Assembly (NCBI GenBank): GCA_943788645.1
Contig: CALSRC010000015.1
Span: forward strand, 26,502-90,501
DNA length: 64,000 bases
Direction of reading: 5' to 3'
Origin: UA16 sp002292325
GTDB taxonomy: Bacteria > Bacteroidota > Bacteroidia > Flavobacteriales_D > Sanyastnellaceae
A program made the translations under genes and the position numbers. Below the pieces are notes generated by a model that saw only the letters and a list, made by a program, of their open reading frames with translations, did no database searches and had not been told where the DNA came from. This document shows positions 17,188 through 26,243 of this stretch, in pieces; within the stretch, counting starts at the first letter, position 1; each line of letters opens with the position of its first letter.

Positions 17188-17717
17188 GTCAGCAATGGGC
17201 ATGCCCATTTTGAGTGCCGCATCCCATAATACAATCCCGGCGCATACGCTGACATTGAGGCTCTGCTTGACACCGAATTGAGGGATTTCAATGGCAATGT
17301 TTGCGGAAGCTGTGGTTGAATGCTCAACACCCTCGAACTTCGTTTCCAAATACAAAAGCCCATTTTTCACCAGGCTTCGGAGACCAGTCGTTTAACATGA
17401 TGCTCGACTCGGTTTGTTCGATTACGGCGATTTGGAAGCCTTCGGACGCGCAATACCTCTATCGCATTCAAAGCCGATTCATGGCCTCTCCAAGGAACGT
17501 GCTCTGAGGAACCGAGTGCGCTTTTGAGGATGTCTCTGTGCGGTGGGTTTACCGTGTATCCGCACAAGTCGATGCCATCAATTCGAAATGCATCTCCCGT
17601 CCGAAAGAAGGCCCCCACGTTTTGCCCGGAACGGATGTTTTCCAATACGAAACGAACCGCAAGCTTTGGCGCATCTGCATACGCATCTGAAGATAGCCGA
17701 TGACGTTCTGGACTCAT
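17176..17717 (-). CDS. SpoU/TrmH family RNA 2'-O-methyltransferase (two frame breaks)
   Basis: The first 80 residues from the ATG at 17717 read as TrmH: LAVRFVLENIRSGQNVGAFF, GIDLCGYTVNPPHRDI, ALGSSEHVPW. Near 17455 the frame must shift by +1 to give GFQIAVIEQTESSIMLNDWS and PGEKWAFVFGNEV. Near 17345 another +1 gives EGVEHSTTASANIAIEIPQF and the knot motif SLNVSVCAGIVLW. All three SpoU motifs are present once the breaks are bridged, about 180 residues in total. The ATG overlaps the uvrB stop as ATGA, so it follows uvrB in one transcript. The target nucleoside cannot be told. Sequence error is likelier than decay, as conservation is good on both sides. Confidence 0.8.
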
Positions 17718-19735
17718 GATGCGGGAGTGCGTTTGTCCATGATTTCTTTCAGTGCAAAATACTCGTCTCGAAGTCGTGCAGCTTCCATGAAGTCCAATTC
17801 TTTTGCAGCGATTTCCATGCGCTTTTTAGTATGCTCCGTGGATTTTTCGAGCGCTTCGTTTGACATGGTCTCCCAAACAGGGTCCGTAGCCACCGGTGCG
17901 GGTTCAGCGACCATGTGCCTTGGTCGATCGTCAATTTGGCGGCTTTGTTCGAAGATGGTCTTTTTCTGCTTTATGATTTGCTGCGGTGTGATGCCGTTCG
18001 CCGCATTGAATTCCTCTTGTTTCTCTCTTCTGCGCTGAGTTTCATCCATGGTGCGTGCCATGGAGTCCGTGATTTTATCGGCATACATGATCACGCGGCC
18101 GTTTACATTTCGTGCAGCTCGACCAGCGGTTTGTGTGAGCGAACGATCCGATCTTAAAAAACCTTCTTTATCGGCATCCATGATGGCTACCAAAGACACT
18201 TCTGGAATGTCCAATCCCTCCCGGAGCAAATTGACCCCCACGAGCACATCAAACACGCCGTCCCGAAGTTCTCGAATGATTTCGACACGATCCAATGTCT
18301 TCACATCTGAGTGGATATATCGCGCAGGTATGCTCAGGCGATCAAGGTACTTCGTGAGCTCCTCTGCCATGCGTTTGGTCAACGTGGTAACGAGGGTGCG
18401 TTCCCCCTTTTCAATGGTGATGCGAATCTCACCAATGAGATCGTCCACTTGATGGGTACAGGGGCGGACGTCTATTGGAGGGTCAAGCAAGCCCGTAGGC
18501 CGAATGACCTGTTCCACGATCACACCTTCTGATTGCTCCAATTCATAATCGGCCGGAGTTGCGGAAACATAGACAACTTGGTTGGTCAGGGTGTTGAATT
18601 CGTCGGCCTTCAAAGGACGGTTATCCATCGCCGAAGGCAGCCGGAATCCGTAATCGACCAGTGCTGTTTTGCGCGATCGATCGCCTCCAAACATCGCCCC
18701 AATTTGGGGCACCGTTACGTGGCTCTCGTCCACCACGAGCAGGAAATCATCGGCGAAGTAGTCAAGCAAACAGAATGGCCTTTCTCCTGGCTGCCTTCGA
18801 TCGAAATAACGGCTGTAGTTCTCGATGCCATTGCAGAACCCGATCTCTTTGATCATTTCCAAATCATACAGAGTGCGCTCCTCGAGTCTCTTAGCCTCGA
18901 GGTATTTCGCTTGTTCAGCAAAAAATGCTTTTTGCTTTTCCAGATCTTGTTGGATTTCCCAAACAGCCTGATCGGTAGTGGATTTACTCGCGACGAATAA
19001 ATTAGCTGGATAAATGATGATGTCGTCAAACGCATGCATTCTTGCTCCAGTGTCCGGATCAATGGTTTCCAGTTGCTCGATTTCATCGCCCCAAAAGTGC
19101 ACGCGCAGCGCATGATCGGCATAGGCGAGAAATACATCGACCGTATCACCCTGTACTCGAAAGGTCCCCCTTTTAAATTCAGCGCGTGTCCTGCTGTACA
19201 AAGCACTGACCAGGGTATGTAAAAAGGCGTTGCGTCCCCACTTTTGTCCCACCTTTAAGGGAATAACGCTTTTGTGGAATTCAACCGGATTTCCGATGCC
19301 GTAGATGCAACTGATTGATGCAATGACGATGACATCACGTCGGCCACTGAGCAAAGAAGAAGTGGTGCTCAACCTCAGTTTCTCGATTTCCTCGTTGATG
19401 GCAAGGTCTTTCTCAATGTACGTATTGGTCGTGGCGATGTAAGCTTCAGGCTGGTAATAGTCATAGTAGCTCACGAAATACTCCACCAGGTTATTGGGGA
19501 AGAACTCCTTGAATTCACTGTAAAGTTGCGCAGCCAGCGTTTTGTTGTGACTTAACACGAGCGTTGGTCTTTGTGTCTGCGCGACGACGTTGGCCATCGT
19601 AAATGTTTTTCCGGACCCCGTGACGCCCAGTAGCGTTTGATTTTGGGTGCCGTTTTGAATTCCTTCCACCAATTGATTGATGGCCTCAGGTTGGTCACCT
19701 GCCGGCTGGTATTCGCTGTGGAGTTCGAATTTCAT
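17714..19735 (-). CDS. uvrB: Excinuclease ABC subunit B
   Basis: UvrB is the damage-verifying helicase-like subunit of nucleotide excision repair. The 673 residues are full length. Walker A GVTGSGKTF (Lys43), ASISCIYGIG of the beta-hairpin region, DESHVTVPQIGAMF (motif II), VYVSATPADYEL, REGLDIPEVSLVAIMDADKE (motif V) and QTAGRAARN (motif VI) are all in order. The C-terminal UVR domain, EIAAKELDFMEAARLRDEY, binds UvrC or UvrA. The ATG at 19735 lies seven bases after a TACCTTTG promoter element. It is cotranscribed with the methyltransferase downstream. Confidence 0.97.
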   Translation of the reverse strand: MKFELHSEYQPAGDQPEAINQLVEGIQNGTQNQTLLGVTGSGKTFTMANVVAQTQRPTLVLSHNKTLAAQLYSEFKEFFPNNLVEYFVSYYDYYQPEAYIATTNTYIEKDLAINEEIEKLRLSTTSSLLSGRRDVIVIASISCIYGIGNPVEFHKSVIPLKVGQKWGRNAFLHTLVSALYSRTRAEFKRGTFRVQGDTVDVFLAYADHALRVHFWGDEIEQLETIDPDTGARMHAFDDIIIYPANLFVASKSTTDQAVWEIQQDLEKQKAFFAEQAKYLEAKRLEERTLYDLEMIKEIGFCNGIENYSRYFDRRQPGERPFCLLDYFADDFLLVVDESHVTVPQIGAMFGGDRSRKTALVDYGFRLPSAMDNRPLKADEFNTLTNQVVYVSATPADYELEQSEGVIVEQVIRPTGLLDPPIDVRPCTHQVDDLIGEIRITIEKGERTLVTTLTKRMAEELTKYLDRLSIPARYIHSDVKTLDRVEIIRELRDGVFDVLVGVNLLREGLDIPEVSLVAIMDADKEGFLRSDRSLTQTAGRAARNVNGRVIMYADKITDSMARTMDETQRRREKQEEFNAANGITPQQIIKQKKTIFEQSRQIDDRPRHMVAEPAPVATDPVWETMSNEALEKSTEHTKKRMEIAAKELDFMEAARLRDEYFALKEIMDKRTPAS

Positions 19736-19742
19736 GTGGGTG

Positions 19743-19750
19743 CAAAGGTA
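19743..19750 (-). promoter_or_regulatory. -7 element TACCTTTG before uvrB
   Basis: On the minus strand TACCTTTG ends seven bases before the uvrB ATG, with TTTC about 20 bp upstream as a weak -33 element. The 5' leader would be only a few bases. Confidence 0.55.
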
Positions 19751-19786
19751 TGGCGGCTGCCAAGCGTGTTGAAAGTTAGGATCAAC

Positions 19787-19818
19787 AAAAAAGCCAAGCT
19801 GTGAAGCTTGGCTTTTTT
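19787..19818 (-). terminator. Intrinsic terminator after rplI
   Basis: A perfect 14-bp stem (AAAAAAGCCAAGCT with its complement) closes on GTGA. On the minus strand, the direction of rplI, it ends in six T residues, 20 bp after the rplI stop. Confidence 0.9.
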
Positions 19819-19838
19819 ATAACACCTGGTGGTCGCAA

Positions 19839-20285
19839 TCAATCGGCGACGACCTCGAATTTTACCGTTGCGGTAACTTCTTTGTGCAATTTGATCGTGG
19901 CTTCGTATGAGCCCAATTCCTTGATGCTATCCTCTGCAATTTGGATGTGCTTTCGATCCACTACTTGACCAGCAGCCTGGATGGCTTCTGCAATTTGGAT
20001 GGAGTTGACAGAGCCAAAGATCTTACCGCTCTCACCAGCTTTCGCACCAATCTTGAGGGATAGGCCTTCCAGCTTCGCTGCAATTTTGGTGGCTTCTTCC
20101 ATGGCTTTGGCAGCCTTGTGCGATTGTTGTTTGATCACTTCGGCGACTACTTTTTTCGCTGAAGGCGTGGCTGCAATAGCCAGACCTTGAGGAATCAAGA
20201 AGTTCCGAGCAAACCCGCTTTTCACCGACACGATGTCGTGCTGGCTTCCGAGTCGATCAACGTCTTGTTTTAGAATGATTTCCAT
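19839..20285 (-). CDS. rplI: 50S ribosomal protein bL9
   Basis: The 148-residue protein begins MEIILKQDVDRLGSQHDIVS, followed by GFARNFLIPQGLAIAAT, the N-terminal rRNA-binding signature of bL9. The long connecting helix (about 40-75) and a C-terminal domain with GKIFGSVNSIQIAEAI follow. Length and order are normal. It is the last gene of the rpsF-rpsR-rplI operon and is followed by an intrinsic terminator. Confidence 0.97.
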   Translation of the reverse strand: MEIILKQDVDRLGSQHDIVSVKSGFARNFLIPQGLAIAATPSAKKVVAEVIKQQSHKAAKAMEEATKIAAKLEGLSLKIGAKAGESGKIFGSVNSIQIAEAIQAAGQVVDRKHIQIAEDSIKELGSYEATIKLHKEVTATVKFEVVAD

Positions 20286-20306
20286 GATCGTCTGGATTAA
20301 CGGAGG

Positions 20307-20561
20307 TTATCCGCCACGTATGGCATCAATGCCAAGTGACGTGCCTTTTTTAATAGCCTGTGCAACTTTGCGCTGATACTTCAATGAAGTACCCGTAAGT
20401 CGACGTGGTAAAATTTTGCCCTGCTCGTTGCACAACATCAAAAGGAAACTCGCGTCCTTGTAGTCGATGTACTTGATGCCCTTCTTCTTGAAGCGACAGT
20501 ACTTCTCCTTTTGCGTGTCAATGCTAATGGGATTCAAATAGCGTACGTTCTTGTCAGCCAT
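20307..20561 (-). CDS. rpsR: 30S ribosomal protein bS18
   Basis: The 84-residue basic protein carries KYCRFKKKGIKYIDYKDASF and RRLTGTSLKYQRKVAQAIKK, the conserved core of bS18 that pairs with bS6 on the 16S platform. It sits 21 bp upstream of rplI and 19 bp downstream of rpsF, the conserved order. Confidence 0.97.
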   Translation of the reverse strand: MADKNVRYLNPISIDTQKEKYCRFKKKGIKYIDYKDASFLLMLCNEQGKILPRRLTGTSLKYQRKVAQAIKKGTSLGIDAIRGG

Positions 20562-20580
20562 GATTTTGTCGTTTTAAGAA

Positions 20581-20949
20581 TTAAGCCTCTTCGGTTGTTT
20601 CAGGAGCGGCCACTGGGGCTTCCTTTGATTTGTTCCTGCGCGATTCAGCGTAGGTAACGTGGTGTTTTTCCATCCGTGTGGATAGGAAGCGAATGATACG
20701 CTCATCCCGACGGAATTCAGTTTCGAAGGGCAGAATCACGGGAGCATCGGCTTCAAATTCCAAAAGCTGGTAGAAACCAGTTGATTTCTTTTGGATTGGA
20801 TAAGCCAATTTCCGCAATCCCCAGGATTCCTCATGCACGATCGTTGCCTTGTGCTCTTTGAGGAATGCCTTGTACTTCTCTACTGTTTCCGCCACCTGAT
20901 CAACAGATAGCACGGGAGTCATAATGAAAACAGTTTCGTAACGGTTCAT
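20581..20949 (-). CDS. rpsF: 30S ribosomal protein bS6
   Basis: From the ATG at 20949 the product is 122 residues, MNRYETVFIMTPVLSVDQVA, with EESWGLRKLAYPIQKKSTGFY and EFRRDERIIRFLSTRM typical of bS6. An in-frame start at 20994 would add 15 residues lying across the promoter and is rejected. The C-terminal tail is acidic and alanine-rich, as often in this phylum. It heads the operon with rpsR and rplI. Confidence 0.96.
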   Translation of the reverse strand: MNRYETVFIMTPVLSVDQVAETVEKYKAFLKEHKATIVHEESWGLRKLAYPIQKKSTGFYQLLEFEADAPVILPFETEFRRDERIIRFLSTRMEKHHVTYAESRRNKSKEAPVAAPETTEEA

Positions 20950-20976
20950 GTAGAACGGGGTTTGTTTAATGGGGGG

Positions 20977-21007
20977 CAAAAGTACGGTGGTCAAAACTAA
21001 AAAACAA
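20977..21007 (-). promoter_or_regulatory. Promoter TTG-N20-TACTTTTG of the rpsF operon
   Basis: On the minus strand TTG (21007-21005) and TACTTTTG (20984-20977) are spaced by 20 bp, matching the Bacteroidota consensus. A 5' leader of about 20-25 nt would precede the rpsF ATG. Confidence 0.65.
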
Positions 21008-21082
21008 GCTCTGTTTGGTGGGAAACCTGTTCATAAAGCGGTTTGGGGTTGCATTTGAATCCGTGCGATATTCGCAGAACCA

Positions 21083-22888
21083 ATGAACACGCCACAACAA
21101 TCCACTTACACGGTCTCTGCACGGAAGTACAGGCCCCAGCACTGGGATGCCGTTGTTGGACAGGAGGGAATCACACGAACGCTGCAACAAGCAATCGCCC
21201 AGGAGCAGGTGGCACAGGCATATTTGTTCTGCGGTCCACGCGGCGTTGGCAAGACGACATCTGCTCGAATTTTTGCCCGGGCCATCAACGGTTTCGAGGC
21301 CAGCGAGTCAGAGGACTACGCGTTCAATGTCTTCGAATTGGATGCTGCTTCGAACAACAAAGTAGAGGACATTCGGTCGATTGTAGATCAGGTCCGGATT
21401 CCTCCCCAACAAGGAAAGTACAAGGTGTATGTCATCGATGAGGTGCACATGCTATCGCAGGCGGCCTTCAATGCCTTTCTCAAGACCTTGGAGGAGCCAC
21501 CGCCTCACGCGGTCTTTATTCTGGCCACCACAGAAAAACATAAAATTTTACCGACGATCTTATCGCGGTGTCAAATTTTTGATTTTCACCGGATTACCGT
21601 CCCGGATATGGTGGAGCACTTGAAGGGGATATGTGAAAAGGAAGGGATTCAAGCGGAAGAGGCAGCTCTTCATGTCGTGGCTGTGAAAGCGGATGGAGCT
21701 TTGCGCGATGCGCTGAGTATTTTTGACCAGCTGGTCGCGTTTGCAGGAACCAACCTGACATATGACACCGTGGCCGAGCATCTCCACGTGCTCGACCAGC
21801 AGACGTATTTCGATGTGGTGGATGCTGTGCGAAACGGCGACATCGCAAGATCGTTGATTGTGCTCGATGGCATCGTGTCCCGTGGATTTGACCCCCACCA
21901 TTTCATTGCCGGTCTGGGCTCACACCTGCGCAATTTGCTCGTGAGCAAGGATGAAAGTACCATTGAAATGATGGAGGTCACGGACGATGTGAAAGCCCAA
22001 TTCCGAGTACAGTCGGGTGGCATTGATTTGAAGTTTCTGGTGCGGGCATTGGATTTGATCAATCAAGCAGATGTCCAGTATAAGGGCAGCAATCATCAAC
22101 GATTACTCGTCGAATTGACCCTTATGCAGATGGCTTCACTGGGTGAAGCCCAAAAAAAAAAGCCTAGACTGAACACCATCGTCGAAGACGCCTGGACCAC
22201 GTCGATACTGGATGACGCATTGAACAAGCATGCAGAGCCGGTAGTGGAGCCGGCAGTGGAGCCGGCAGTGGAGCCGGCAGTGGAGCCGGCAGTGGAGCCG
22301 GCAGTGGAGCCGGCAGTGGATTCTAAGGCGCCAAGTCCAAAGACTGAAGTCATAACAGCGGAAGGAATACGGGATTCACCTGTAAAAGCAGCGGAGCGCC
22401 ACTCTGCACCAGTAGCTTCCCAAAGAACAGGGAGAGTGCAAATAGCGCCCCCAGCTTCCTTAATGGACGAGGTCAAGAGGCCTGTGGAATCAGCGATTGT
22501 AAAGAAGCGAAATCAGACGTTTTCGGAAGAAGAACTTCAAAACGCGTGGTCAACGTACGTGGCCCGTGCGGACTCCAAGGGCCAATTCAACTTCTATGCT
22601 ACGCTAAGAGCTTCGACAATTGTTTCCGAGCAAAATGCCTTGACCATTGAGGTGCTCAATAAACTCCAAGCCGAACAAATACGTGAAGCGCAATTGGAGT
22701 TGATGCAATTTTTCTCGGAAGAGTTAAAGAACGATGAGCTCACCCTCGAAATTCAAGTAAAAACAGCCAAGCAAGAATCGGTGAACACGCAATTTATGAA
22801 TGATCGAGAACGATATGAAGCTATGACAAAAAAGCATCCGGCTTTGGACGAATTGCGAAAACGGTTGGACCTCGATCTCATGGGTTGA
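21083..22888 (+). CDS. dnaX: DNA polymerase III subunit gamma/tau
   Basis: DnaX is the clamp-loader ATPase. The 601 residues show Walker A GPRGVGKTTSARIFARA (Lys57), ELDAASNNKVEDIRSIV, Walker B VIDEVHMLSQAAFNAFLKTL, sensor 1 ATTEKHKILPTILSRCQ and the lid domain. The four zinc-binding cysteines usual between Walker A and ELDAASNN are absent, replaced by NGFEASESEDYAFNVF; this appears typical of Flavobacteria. A low-complexity Glu-Pro-Ala-Val linker at about residues 385-412 is encoded by a 12-bp tandem repeat. The C-terminus (about 475-601) is a tau-like domain. It is divergent from rpsF. Confidence 0.95.
   Translation: MNTPQQSTYTVSARKYRPQHWDAVVGQEGITRTLQQAIAQEQVAQAYLFCGPRGVGKTTSARIFARAINGFEASESEDYAFNVFELDAASNNKVEDIRSIVDQVRIPPQQGKYKVYVIDEVHMLSQAAFNAFLKTLEEPPPHAVFILATTEKHKILPTILSRCQIFDFHRITVPDMVEHLKGICEKEGIQAEEAALHVVAVKADGALRDALSIFDQLVAFAGTNLTYDTVAEHLHVLDQQTYFDVVDAVRNGDIARSLIVLDGIVSRGFDPHHFIAGLGSHLRNLLVSKDESTIEMMEVTDDVKAQFRVQSGGIDLKFLVRALDLINQADVQYKGSNHQRLLVELTLMQMASLGEAQKKKPRLNTIVEDAWTTSILDDALNKHAEPVVEPAVEPAVEPAVEPAVEPAVEPAVDSKAPSPKTEVITAEGIRDSPVKAAERHSAPVASQRTGRVQIAPPASLMDEVKRPVESAIVKKRNQTFSEEELQNAWSTYVARADSKGQFNFYATLRASTIVSEQNALTIEVLNKLQAEQIREAQLELMQFFSEELKNDELTLEIQVKTAKQESVNTQFMNDRERYEAMTKKHPALDELRKRLDLDLMG
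22235..22318 (+). repeat. 12-bp tandem repeat in dnaX, seven units
   Basis: One variant unit GAGCCGGTAGTG is followed by six identical copies of GAGCCGGCAGTG. Each unit encodes Glu-Pro-Ala-Val, so copy-number change keeps the frame and only lengthens the linker between the ATPase core and the tau-like end. Confidence 0.97.
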
Positions 22889-22996
22889 GCCCTGTTTGTT
22901 GCTGCCTATTCCACTGATTCTGCAGACAGTACCTTTTTTTCAGCTGTTTTAATCTCAATCGATTGAACGGAAATAGACCTGATTTGTTAGAACAGC

Positions 22997-25414
22997 ATGA
23001 AATGGAAAACGCTATGGGTCATTGCTGGTTGCATTATCGGGATTTTGCAAAGTGCGAATGCTCAAACTGAAGGCATCATTCGTGGCCGTGTGAACGACCA
23101 ACAAACAAACGAAGCCATCCCTTTTGCCAATGTGGTTTTGCAAGGATCTACGGTGGGAACCACAACTGACTTTGATGGAAATTTTGAGTTACGAGAGGTG
23201 CCGCCTGGGCTGCGGAATATCCAAGTGAGTTTCTTGGGATATGAGTCGAAAACAGTCTTTGAAATTGAGGTGACTCCTGCAAGGCCTGCCGTTGTGAATG
23301 TTGTTTTGAAGCCTTCGGCGATAGAGATAGAAGAGGCGGAAGTTGTCGGCTCGCGTCGGCCCAATGTTGCGGAAGCGCCGCTGAGTGTTCGCAGTTTGGG
23401 CACCAATGAAATCAAGCGCAACCCCGGAGGCGGTCGTGACATAAGCCGAGCACTGAGAACCTTGCCGGGTGTTGCGGCCATACCGAGTTTCCGAAACGAC
23501 ATCGTTGTGCGCGGTGGGGCGCCAAATGAAAACCGATTTTACATCGACGGCATTGAAATTCCTAACATCAATCACTTCGCCACGCAAGGAGCCAGCGGTG
23601 GACCTGTGGGCATGATCAATGTGGATTTGGTGGAAAACATTGATTTCTATGCGGGTGCATTTCCCGCAGCGCGTGGCAACGCACTGAGTTCTGTCATGGA
23701 ATTCAGTTTCAAGGAAGCGAGAACCGATGAATGGACCGCCAACATGGTTGTCGGGACCAGCGATCTCGGACTGACCTTGGAAGGTCCAACAGGCGAAAAT
23801 TCTTCGTTGATTTTCAGCATGCGCCGGAGCTACTTGCAATTTGTGTTCGAAGCCTTGGGACTGCCATTCCTGCCAATTTATAACGACTACCAATTTAAAT
23901 GGACTGCGCGTCCGGACGATAAAAATGCTATTACAGTCATTGGATTAGGAGCCTTAGATGATTTTGAATTGAACCTTTCCATCGCCGATGATACAGCCGC
24001 TACAAATTACTTGGATCAAGTAGCGATTCTGGGAGCTTTGGATGTACAGAAGCAATGGAATTACAGCCAAGGAGTGAAATGGGATCGGTACATGGACAAT
24101 GGCAAGTGGACCTTTGTGGCGAGCCGAAACATGTTGAACAACCGTGCATTCAAGCACCTAAACAATGATGTGGATTCGGCTTTGATCCGAGATTATTTGT
24201 CTCAAGAAATTGAGAACAAGTTTCGGATAGAGCGAAAGCTCTTCTCTGATTCCGGATGGGAAGGTACGTTTGGAGGGGGATATGAATACGTGAAGTACAA
24301 CAATTCAACGGCAGAACAGCGGTTCAATCCCGCTGATGGAATTTTAGAGCCTGTGGAGTTTCAAACCGACCTGAAGGCCCACAAGTACGCTGCATTTGGA
24401 ACGGTGAACAAACGTTTTCTGGACGAGCGATTGACTTTGTCAACTGGATTTCGATTGGACGGGTCCACACTGGCAGCGGGTTTACAGAATCCAATTGAAC
24501 AGTTTTCTCCACGTTTCTCTCTGTCGTATGCATTCGCTCCAGGCTGGACTTTGAATGCCAATACGGGTCGATATTTTCAGCTTCCTGCATACACAATCCT
24601 CGGATTTGAACAAGAAGGAGCGCGGGTTAATGCAGGAGAAAATGCGCGCTACCTTGGTAATACTCAAGCTGTGGCGGGCGTCCGCTGGGAGGGAGGAAAG
24701 CGCAACATCGTGGCGTCGGTTGAAGGATTTTGGAAGGACTATGATGGGGCTCCGGTGAGTCAATTGCAAGGCGTTCCGTTGGCGAACCTAGGGGCAGATT
24801 TCGGAGTGGTTGGAAATGAAGCAGTCACATTCGACGGCGAGGGTCGATCGTATGGTGCAGAGGTCCTACTCCAACAAAGGCTTTATCAAGGGTTTTATGG
24901 TCTTTTAGCCTACACTTTTGTTCGAAGTGAATATGCGTCTCTGGAGGGCGAGTTTATTCCTTCCAGTTGGGACAATCGACATATTCTAAGTGTGACAGGA
25001 GGAAAGAAATTCGAGGGGGGATGGGAAATGGGTTCGAGGCTGTTGTTCAGTGGAGGATTGCCATACACTCCGGTGGATGCAGAATCGTTGAGCACGGCAT
25101 CGTGGGATTTTTATGGCAGACCGCTCCTCGATTACAGTTTGCTGAACACCGAAAGGAACAAGGCCTTTTATCAGGTCGATATCCGAGTCGATAAAAAGTG
25201 GTTTTTCAAAAACTGGTCGTTGGATGTCTTCGTGGAAGTCCAGAATGCTACGGGTGCAGCAGTGCCGCAGCCGACTTTTGTGGATGTCGTGCGAAACCCC
25301 TTCACCGGGCAACCGGTTCCCTCTGTCGACCGCCCTGGATACTACGATCAGCGAGAGTTGGATCCGAGTTCGGGTGCGGTTTTACCAGCTTTGGGTATGA
25401 TCATTGAGCTATAA
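22997..25414 (+). CDS. TonB-dependent outer-membrane receptor
   Basis: The 805-residue protein has a signal peptide ending NAQ and an N-terminal carboxypeptidase-regulatory-like beta domain (about 27-110, IIRGRVNDQQTNEAIPFANV and GTTTDFDGNFELREVPPG). A plug domain follows, with ALRTLPGVAAIPSFRNDIVV and RGGAPNENRFYIDGIEIP. The rest is a 22-strand-type barrel ending in LGMIIEL with the short hydrophobic C-terminus of outer-membrane proteins. No SusD-like partner follows, so it is not a typical glycan-uptake pair. The ligand is unknown. A hypothetical gene starts four bases after its stop. Confidence 0.92.
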   Translation: MKWKTLWVIAGCIIGILQSANAQTEGIIRGRVNDQQTNEAIPFANVVLQGSTVGTTTDFDGNFELREVPPGLRNIQVSFLGYESKTVFEIEVTPARPAVVNVVLKPSAIEIEEAEVVGSRRPNVAEAPLSVRSLGTNEIKRNPGGGRDISRALRTLPGVAAIPSFRNDIVVRGGAPNENRFYIDGIEIPNINHFATQGASGGPVGMINVDLVENIDFYAGAFPAARGNALSSVMEFSFKEARTDEWTANMVVGTSDLGLTLEGPTGENSSLIFSMRRSYLQFVFEALGLPFLPIYNDYQFKWTARPDDKNAITVIGLGALDDFELNLSIADDTAATNYLDQVAILGALDVQKQWNYSQGVKWDRYMDNGKWTFVASRNMLNNRAFKHLNNDVDSALIRDYLSQEIENKFRIERKLFSDSGWEGTFGGGYEYVKYNNSTAEQRFNPADGILEPVEFQTDLKAHKYAAFGTVNKRFLDERLTLSTGFRLDGSTLAAGLQNPIEQFSPRFSLSYAFAPGWTLNANTGRYFQLPAYTILGFEQEGARVNAGENARYLGNTQAVAGVRWEGGKRNIVASVEGFWKDYDGAPVSQLQGVPLANLGADFGVVGNEAVTFDGEGRSYGAEVLLQQRLYQGFYGLLAYTFVRSEYASLEGEFIPSSWDNRHILSVTGGKKFEGGWEMGSRLLFSGGLPYTPVDAESLSTASWDFYGRPLLDYSLLNTERNKAFYQVDIRVDKKWFFKNWSLDVFVEVQNATGAAVPQPTFVDVVRNPFTGQPVPSVDRPGYYDQRELDPSSGAVLPALGMIIEL

Positions 25415-25417
25415 GCC

Positions 25418-25873
25418 ATGGCGACAGTTCATTGGGATGAAGGACAGAGCTGGTCTTGCCTTCCACACGCTGTCGTGGGGTTTGCTTTTGCGTTTGCCGT
25501 TCAAGCGCAAGGGTATCCTTGGGAATCGATGATCCCACTCGGGATTGGAATTGCCTTTTTATTTTGCCGCAGCGGGTGCAGTTGGGATTCCGATTCGAAC
25601 ACCTTCCGAAGTTACAATGGCTGGATTGCTGGGCGAAGGCATGTTGTCTGGGGAAAGCGTGTCGAGGTGTCGTATGATGCGCCCTTGCGATTGGAGCATA
25701 CCCGCGGTGCCATGATGAATCGACGCGGCGCACCCCAAAGCGTGCGAATTGAATCCTGGGAATTGCAATGGCTGAAACCTAAGGGAGTCTGGAGCCCATT
25801 GCATGATTTCGTTGATTCCTCTCTCGCCGAAGAAGTGCTGAGTGTTCTTCGGAATTCCAGAAAACAGAAGTAA
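25418..25873 (+). CDS. Hypothetical membrane protein
   Basis: The 151-residue product has two hydrophobic segments at about 17-32 and 37-51 (PHAVVGFAFAFAVQA and MIPLGIGIAFLFC). A soluble part of about 95 residues follows, rich in Arg and Trp (WDSDSNTFRSYNGWIAGRRH). This resembles small proteins with a membrane hairpin followed by a PH-like domain, but I do not recognise the family. It starts four bases after the TonB receptor stop and ends 11 bp before the S4-domain gene, so it is probably in that transcript. Confidence 0.65.
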   Translation: MATVHWDEGQSWSCLPHAVVGFAFAFAVQAQGYPWESMIPLGIGIAFLFCRSGCSWDSDSNTFRSYNGWIAGRRHVVWGKRVEVSYDAPLRLEHTRGAMMNRRGAPQSVRIESWELQWLKPKGVWSPLHDFVDSSLAEEVLSVLRNSRKQK

Positions 25874-25883
25874 CTTAGGGTGC

Positions 25884-26243
25884 ATGCGGGTAGACAAATT
25901 TCTTTGGTGCATCCGCGCGTTCAAGACGCGATCCCAAGCTTCTGCGCATTGCAGGGAAGGAAAAGTTTTCATTGGAGATAAAGCCGTCAAACCCGCACAA
26001 GAACTAAAGGGTCACGAGCGCATTCGTGTTCGAAAAGGAGCGGTGTATTTTGAATGGGAGATCATCGAATTTCCTCGGTCGCGAATGGCCGGTGCCAAAG
26101 TTCCTGATTATGCGCGAGACGTGACTCCGGAATCCGAAAAGCAAAAACTCGCAGACATTCAGGCGGCTCAGCGCGACCTCATTCGACCGGTAGGGCGCCC
26201 GACGAAGCGAGATCGAAGGGATTGGGAAAAGCACTTCAAATGA
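25884..26243 (+). CDS. S4-domain RNA-binding protein, HslR/Hsp15-like
   Basis: From the ATG at 25884 the protein is 119 residues. The S4 domain fills the N-terminal half: MRVDKFLWCIRAFKTRSQAS and CREGKVFIGDKAVKPAQELK. A basic tail ends RPTKRDRRDWEKHFK. This is the plan of Hsp15, which binds stalled 50S subunits carrying peptidyl-tRNA. An upstream in-frame ATG at 25842 would overlap the previous gene and extend beyond the S4 homology. The stop overlaps the acetyltransferase start (ATGA). Confidence 0.88.
   Translation: MRVDKFLWCIRAFKTRSQASAHCREGKVFIGDKAVKPAQELKGHERIRVRKGAVYFEWEIIEFPRSRMAGAKVPDYARDVTPESEKQKLADIQAAQRDLIRPVGRPTKRDRRDWEKHFK

Noticed and set aside
21280..21340. Missing DnaX zinc finger as a novelty
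   Set aside because: The region is replaced by EDYAFNVFELDAASNN, which I recall as common in Flavobacteria, so it appears to be a lineage trait.
22235..22318. Possible CRISPR-like array
   Set aside because: The 12-bp units are contiguous with no spacers and encode an in-frame protein repeat.
22096..22476. Antisense open frame rich in Ala-Gly-Ser-Thr repeats
   Set aside because: It is only the complement of the dnaX tandem repeat; dnaX is the real gene.
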